64,000 nucleotides of DNA. Source: Butyrivibrio sp. (lineage in GTDB: Bacteria > Bacillota_A > Clostridia > Lachnospirales > Lachnospiraceae). Made by a program: the position numbers and the translations under genes. The stretch is from NCBI GenBank assembly GCA_024690635.1, contig JAILOW010000125.1, positions 1 to 64,000 on the forward strand, given 5' to 3'. Shown here in pieces: positions 60,350 to 64,000 of this stretch (within the stretch, counting starts at the first letter, position 1; every line of letters starts with the position of its first letter). The notes under the pieces were generated by a model, which saw only the letters and a list, made by a program, of their open reading frames with translations, made no database searches and was not told the origin of the DNA.

Positions 60350-61027
60350 ATGAGTTTTAAGGATATTTTAAAGAGATCATTTATACAGAATTACGCACAG
60401 ACACAGCTGGATGTTAAGACAATCATTCTGGCGATAGCTGTGACATGCCTTATGGCAATTTATATCTATTTCTTTTACAGGATCGTAACCAAAAAGAGCT
60501 TCTATTCAAAGAGCTTTAATATCTCTCTGGCAGCTCTTTCCATCATCACTGCAGCAATCATTCTGACAATCCAGACAAGTATTGTTGTGTCACTGGGTAT
60601 GGTAGGTGCTCTTTCAATCGTTCGTTTCCGTAAAGCCATTAAAGAGCCAATGGATCTGGTTTTCCTGTTCTGGTCAATTTCAGTGGGAATCATCTGCGGC
60701 GCAGGTATCTACGGACTTGCGGTTGTAGTATCCCTTGCAGTTACGGTAGTTATCCTCATCCTGGATGCCATTCCACAGGCTAAGGCTCCTCAGGTACTTC
60801 TTCTTAGCTATGGAGACAACGATGATGTTTCTGATAGCATTGACAGGATCTTAAGAGAGCAGGCTGGTTATTTCGAGGAAAAGAGCAGAACCATCGTAAA
60901 TGGCGTAGTTAGCGTGGCTTACGAGCTTAGAACTTCTGAGGGAAAAGAGCTGTGCAAGCAACTGTCAGCTATAGATGAGGTGACAAGCGTATCTCTTCTT
61001 AAGCATGACGGCGAAGTAACATACTAA
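60350..61027 (+). CDS. DUF4956 membrane protein
   Basis: 225 aa from ATG 60350 (GGGAGGATAA upstream). Three to four helices occur between about residues 25 and 145. The core GMVGALSIVRFRKAIKEPMDLVFLFWS is the conserved DUF4956 signature. A soluble cytoplasmic domain of about 80 residues follows. It accompanies VTC and CotH proteins in many bacteria; a role in coupling a cytoplasmic nucleotide- or phosphate-binding domain to an extracellular CotH protein is inference. It is the last gene of this trio. Confidence 0.9.
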   Translation: MSFKDILKRSFIQNYAQTQLDVKTIILAIAVTCLMAIYIYFFYRIVTKKSFYSKSFNISLAALSIITAAIILTIQTSIVVSLGMVGALSIVRFRKAIKEPMDLVFLFWSISVGIICGAGIYGLAVVVSLAVTVVILILDAIPQAKAPQVLLLSYGDNDDVSDSIDRILREQAGYFEEKSRTIVNGVVSVAYELRTSEGKELCKQLSAIDEVTSVSLLKHDGEVTY

Positions 61028-61041
61028 ATAGTCAAGAATTA

Positions 61042-61050
61042 TGATATACT
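61042..61050 (+). promoter_or_regulatory. Candidate extended -10 promoter for the phosphosugar mutase
   Basis: TG-A-TATACT at 61042-61050 is an extended -10 without a clear -35. Start of transcription would be near 61057, inside the left arm of the following hairpin. Confidence 0.4.
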
Positions 61051-61051
61051 G

Positions 61052-61083
61052 TAAACGTCCGAGAAACCATTTTCGGACGTTTA
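61052..61083 (+). terminator. Hairpin between DUF4956 and the phosphosugar mutase
   Basis: TAAACGTCCGA (61052-61062) and TCGGACGTTTA (61073-61083) form a perfect 11-bp stem; the 10-nt loop can extend by three A-T pairs. The T-tract is short (the right arm ends GTTTA), so it may be a weak terminator for the CotH trio or a structured leader of the next gene. Confidence 0.5.
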
Positions 61084-61105
61084 TCGATAGTTAGGAGGAA
61101 TTAGT

Positions 61106-62842
61106 ATGAGTGAGGCAACTAAACAGTTTGAGTACTGGTTAAACGACGACTATTTCGATCAGGAGACAAAGCAGGAGCTTCTGGCCATCAGAAACAATGA
61201 GGCAGAGGTAGAGGATCGTTTTTACAGAGAGCTTGAGTTTGGTACAGGAGGACTTCGCGGGGTGATCGGAGCCGGTACCAACAGAATGAACAAATATACT
61301 GTACGCAAGGCTACACAGGGTCTTGCCAATTATATTAAAAAACACGGTGGCCCCGATGCAGCTAAAAAGGGTGTTGCCATTTCCTATGACTGCAGAAAGT
61401 TTTCACCGGAGTTTGCTGATGAGACAGCTCTTTGCCTTGCAGCAAACGGAATCAAGGCTTATGTCAGCGATATTCTTCGTCCCACACCTGAGCTTTCTTT
61501 TGCTCTTCGTGAGTTCGGCTGTATCGCAGGCGTAATGGTTACAGCTTCACACAATCCTCCGGAATATAACGGATACAAGGTTTACTGGGAGGATGGCGCA
61601 CAGGTTACACCTCCTCACGATACAGGTATCATCGGCGAGGTTGTGGCCATCACCGACTACCATGATGTAAAGACCATGTCAAAAGAGGATGCCATCGCTA
61701 AGGGACTTTACGTTTCCTTTGGCGAGGAGATCGACGACAAATACATGGTTGAGCTCAAAAAGCAGATAATCCATCAGGATGTTATCGATGAGATGGCTGA
61801 CAAGTTCACCATCGTTTACACACCTTTCCACGGCACAGGAAATCTCCCTGTGAGAAGAGTACTTAAGGAACTGGGATTCAAGAACGTATTTGTTGTTCCC
61901 GAGCAGGAACTTCCCGATCCCGAGTTCACAACCCTTGATTATCCCAATCCTGAGGATCCCAAGGCTTTCGAACTTGCTCTTAAGCTTGCCAAGGAAAAGG
62001 ATGCCGATATCGTTCTTGCAACGGATCCCGATGCAGACCGTCTCGGTATTTATGCAAAAGATCTTAAGACCGGCGAGTATGTTGCATTTACCGGAAACAT
62101 GTCCGGAATGCTCATCGGTGACTATATCTTAAGAGAGCGCAAGGCTACAGGCACAATGCCTGCAAACCCTGCATTTGTTACAACTATCGTTACCACCAAC
62201 ATGGCAAAGGCTGTGGCAGAGTCCTACGGACTTCACTACATTGAGGTCCTTACAGGATTTAAGTACATCGGAGAGCAGATCAAGCTCTTTGAGGAAAACG
62301 GCCAGTCCTATAACTACGTATTCGGTCTTGAGGAGTCCTACGGATGTCTTGCAGGAACCCACGCCAGAGACAAGGATGCGGTAGTTGCTGTTATGATGCT
62401 CTGCGAGCTTGCTGCTTTCTACAAAAAGCAGGGCAAGAGCGTATGGGATGCCATGATCGATATTTATGAAAAGTACGGCTACTACAAAGAAGGTCAGTAC
62501 TCCATCACCATGAAGGGTAAGGAAGGTGCTGAGCAGATCGCAGCTCTTATGGACAAGCTCAGAAAGAATCCTCCCAAGGAGTTTGGCAGCTTCAAGGTTC
62601 TTGAGTTCAGAGATTACAAGGCTGACAAGGTCATCAACATGGAGACCGGCGCAGAGAGCGGCACAGGACTTCCTTCATCAAACGTTCTTTACTTTGCGCT
62701 TGATAATGATGCATGGTGCTGCGCAAGACCTTCAGGAACCGAGCCCAAGATTAAATTTTACATGGGCGTTAAGGGCAAAAATCTTGATGATGCCGCAAAG
62801 CTTCAGGATGAGCTTACAGAGGCAGTTAAGAGCGTGATCTGA
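61106..62842 (+). CDS. Phospho-sugar mutase (phosphoglucomutase / phosphomannomutase)
   Basis: 578 aa from ATG 61106 (TTAGGAGGAA upstream). FGTGGLRGVIGAGTNRMN is the N-terminal phosphate-binding motif, TASHNPPEYNGYK holds the phosphoserine, DPDADRLG binds magnesium, GLEESYG and RPSGTEPK form sugar- and phosphate-binding loops. The length fits the PgcA-type phosphoglucomutases of Firmicutes (about 560-590 aa). It interconverts glucose-6-phosphate and glucose-1-phosphate (or the mannose forms) and supplies substrate for rfbA and UDP-sugar synthesis. It has its own promoter and a hairpin before it. Confidence 0.93.
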   Translation: MSEATKQFEYWLNDDYFDQETKQELLAIRNNEAEVEDRFYRELEFGTGGLRGVIGAGTNRMNKYTVRKATQGLANYIKKHGGPDAAKKGVAISYDCRKFSPEFADETALCLAANGIKAYVSDILRPTPELSFALREFGCIAGVMVTASHNPPEYNGYKVYWEDGAQVTPPHDTGIIGEVVAITDYHDVKTMSKEDAIAKGLYVSFGEEIDDKYMVELKKQIIHQDVIDEMADKFTIVYTPFHGTGNLPVRRVLKELGFKNVFVVPEQELPDPEFTTLDYPNPEDPKAFELALKLAKEKDADIVLATDPDADRLGIYAKDLKTGEYVAFTGNMSGMLIGDYILRERKATGTMPANPAFVTTIVTTNMAKAVAESYGLHYIEVLTGFKYIGEQIKLFEENGQSYNYVFGLEESYGCLAGTHARDKDAVVAVMMLCELAAFYKKQGKSVWDAMIDIYEKYGYYKEGQYSITMKGKEGAEQIAALMDKLRKNPPKEFGSFKVLEFRDYKADKVINMETGAESGTGLPSSNVLYFALDNDAWCCARPSGTEPKIKFYMGVKGKNLDDAAKLQDELTEAVKSVI

Positions 62843-62879
62843 TAGATCCGGATAATCCGATTCAGAAGGGAAATAAATA

Positions 62880-64000
62880 ATGGGAATCAAAAATGCGGTC
62901 CGAAAGACAATTGCATATGCAAAGCGCAATGGTGCAAGGGCCGCATTTTTTGCTGCCCTGGAAAGAACAACTCTGGGCCTTTCCGCAAAGTACCGGTTCA
63001 TCCCTCTTTCGGATGAGGAACTTGAAGCTCAGAGGCTGGAATATAAGGATATAGCCGAGGCCGGCGGCTGCGTGAGATTCAGTATAGCGGTGCCTCTTTT
63101 TAACACCCCTGAAAAATACCTGCGGGAGATGATAGAATCTGTTCTTGCACAGACTTACGGTAATTTTGAACTGATCCTGGCGGATGCTTCTCCTAAGCCC
63201 CTTGAGATTGCACGTGACTACGCCTCACAGGACTTGCGCATAAGGTATATCAGGCTTGATGAAAATAAGGGCATTTCAGGTAATACCAACAAGGCTATAG
63301 AAAAAGCTTCCGGAGATTATATAGGCCTTTTGGATCATGATGATGTACTTACTCCCGATGCGTTGTTTGAAGTATTTAATGTCATCAGAAAGAGCATGAA
63401 GACCAACAGGCTCTCAGGCTTTTCCGGATGCCCCGTAAGGCTTATTTACTCGGATGAGGATAAATTTGATGATAAGAAGGGACTTTACTACGAGCACCAT
63501 CAAAAGCCCTCATTTAATATGGACTATCTTTTGTCCAACAATTATATCTGCCATTTTACTGTTATCAGAGCGGATATCATAAAGAGATTGAAACTTAGAT
63601 CAGGATATGACGGAGCCCAGGATTTTGATCTTGTTCTTCGAACCTGTGCAGAAGCAGCTATGGAGCTTCCTGCCTCCGGCAATCAGATCGTACATATAGA
63701 AAAAGTTCTTTATCACTGGAGGTGCCATGCCGGCTCCACAGCGGCCAATCCCGCCAGCAAGACCTACGCTTATGAAGCCGGAAGAAAGGCTGTAGAGGAT
63801 CTTTTGCGTGACTACGGCATAAAGTCGCATGTGGAGATGCTTCCTCATCTTGGTTTTTACAGACCGGTGTATTCGCCAGGCGTTCTCTATTGCAGAAGGG
63901 ATGTGGGTATAGTCGGAGGCAAGATCCTGGACAGAAAAAAGAAACTTGCAGGAGGCATGTATCGCAAGGACGGAAGCCTTAAGTACAAGGGCCTTCCGGA
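62880..64000 (+). CDS. GT2 glycosyltransferase, 3'-truncated by the window edge
   Basis: The frame starts at ATG 62880, with AGAAGGGAAAT upstream, and is open to base 64000 (373 codons). After a basic amphipathic N-terminus (AYAKRNGARAAFFAALERT) comes a GT-A domain similar to domain 1 of the tandem GT2 at 55.7 kb: FSIAVPLFNTPEKYLREM, GISGNTNKAIEKASG, GLLDHDDVLTPDAL (metal site), YSDEDKFDDKKG, and GAQDFDLVLR. Downstream sequence VGIVGGKIL begins a likely second GT-A domain. It is probably a further tandem backbone transferase; the remainder lies outside the window. Confidence 0.88.
   Translation, partial: MGIKNAVRKTIAYAKRNGARAAFFAALERTTLGLSAKYRFIPLSDEELEAQRLEYKDIAEAGGCVRFSIAVPLFNTPEKYLREMIESVLAQTYGNFELILADASPKPLEIARDYASQDLRIRYIRLDENKGISGNTNKAIEKASGDYIGLLDHDDVLTPDALFEVFNVIRKSMKTNRLSGFSGCPVRLIYSDEDKFDDKKGLYYEHHQKPSFNMDYLLSNNYICHFTVIRADIIKRLKLRSGYDGAQDFDLVLRTCAEAAMELPASGNQIVHIEKVLYHWRCHAGSTAANPASKTYAYEAGRKAVEDLLRDYGIKSHVEMLPHLGFYRPVYSPGVLYCRRDVGIVGGKILDRKKKLAGGMYRKDGSLKYKGLP

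Noticed and set aside
1..64000. tRNA or rRNA genes
   Set aside because: No cloverleaf, CCA end or rRNA-like conserved stretch was noticed on either strand.

Overview
The window is almost wholly a cell-surface polysaccharide locus from a low-to-mid GC Gram-positive bacterium. The protein style (Lachnospiraceae-like glycosyltransferases, a GH25 lysozyme with a Gly/Ser linker, AGGAGG-type ribosome binding sites, ATG/GTG/TTG starts) fits a Butyrivibrio- or Pseudobutyrivibrio-like member of the Lachnospiraceae. That placement is inference, because no rRNA or marker gene is present. Nearly everything is on the + strand in tightly packed, often overlapping operons. No tRNA, rRNA, CRISPR array, transposase or phage gene was seen.

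Layout. (A) 1-6.2 kb: the tail of a class V aminotransferase, a cytidylyltransferase fused to a Gfo/Idh-type oxidoreductase, a CDP-glycerol glycerophosphotransferase-like protein, a CPBP membrane protease, and a YidC-like domain fused to a sulfatase/LTA-synthase-like domain. (B) 6.25-27.3 kb: a long operon behind a terminator/promoter. It holds sugar biosynthesis genes (two DegT-type aminotransferases, a UDP-glucuronate 4-epimerase, a flavoprotein), an initiating polyprenyl-phosphate sugar transferase, a WecG/TagA/CpsF transferase, several GT2 enzymes, four large GT-C-like or polymerase-like membrane proteins, a radical SAM protein and a Wzx-type flippase. This is a plausible Wzx/Wzy-type assembly line. 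(C) 27.4-29.6 kb: two minus-strand genes, an SGNH lipoprotein and a nuclease-like protein. (D) 29.6-30.4 kb: a non-coding region with a nested inverted repeat, GC-rich tandem repeats and a strong promoter. (E) 30.4-42.3 kb: an operon for polymer decoration, with a flavoprotein, a GT2, SGNH/AlgJ-like proteins, a uridine kinase, a split membrane protein, LicD, MBOAT and a pair of SMR-type transporters. (F) 42.27-42.83 kb: one giant imperfect palindrome that fills the whole gap and carries a promoter at its right edge. (G) 42.9-64 kb: a GH25 lysozyme with an extraordinary Asp/Tyr-rich N-terminus, dTDP-rhamnose genes rfbB, rfbA and rfbC (no rfbD here), a Wzm/Wzt ABC exporter, a methyltransferase-kinase protein resembling the WbdD chain terminator, large tandem GT2 enzymes, a CotH/VTC/DUF4956 trio, a phosphosugar mutase and a truncated GT2.

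How it fits together: the window encodes two export logics. One is a Wzx/Wzy-type pathway (B). The other is an ABC-transporter pathway (G) in which the exporter ATPase has a Wzt-type C-terminal domain and sits next to a candidate terminal methyl/phosphate cap enzyme. Modules A and E supply decorations: glycerol-phosphate- or phosphonate-like groups, acyl groups, LicD-type phosphodiesters and lipid-linked single sugars. The points most worth following are the YidC-sulfatase fusion with the conserved TM1 arginine position changed to Gln, the WbdD-like methyltransferase-kinase in a Gram-positive-type locus, the 565-bp palindrome, and several enzymes whose expected catalytic residues are missing.
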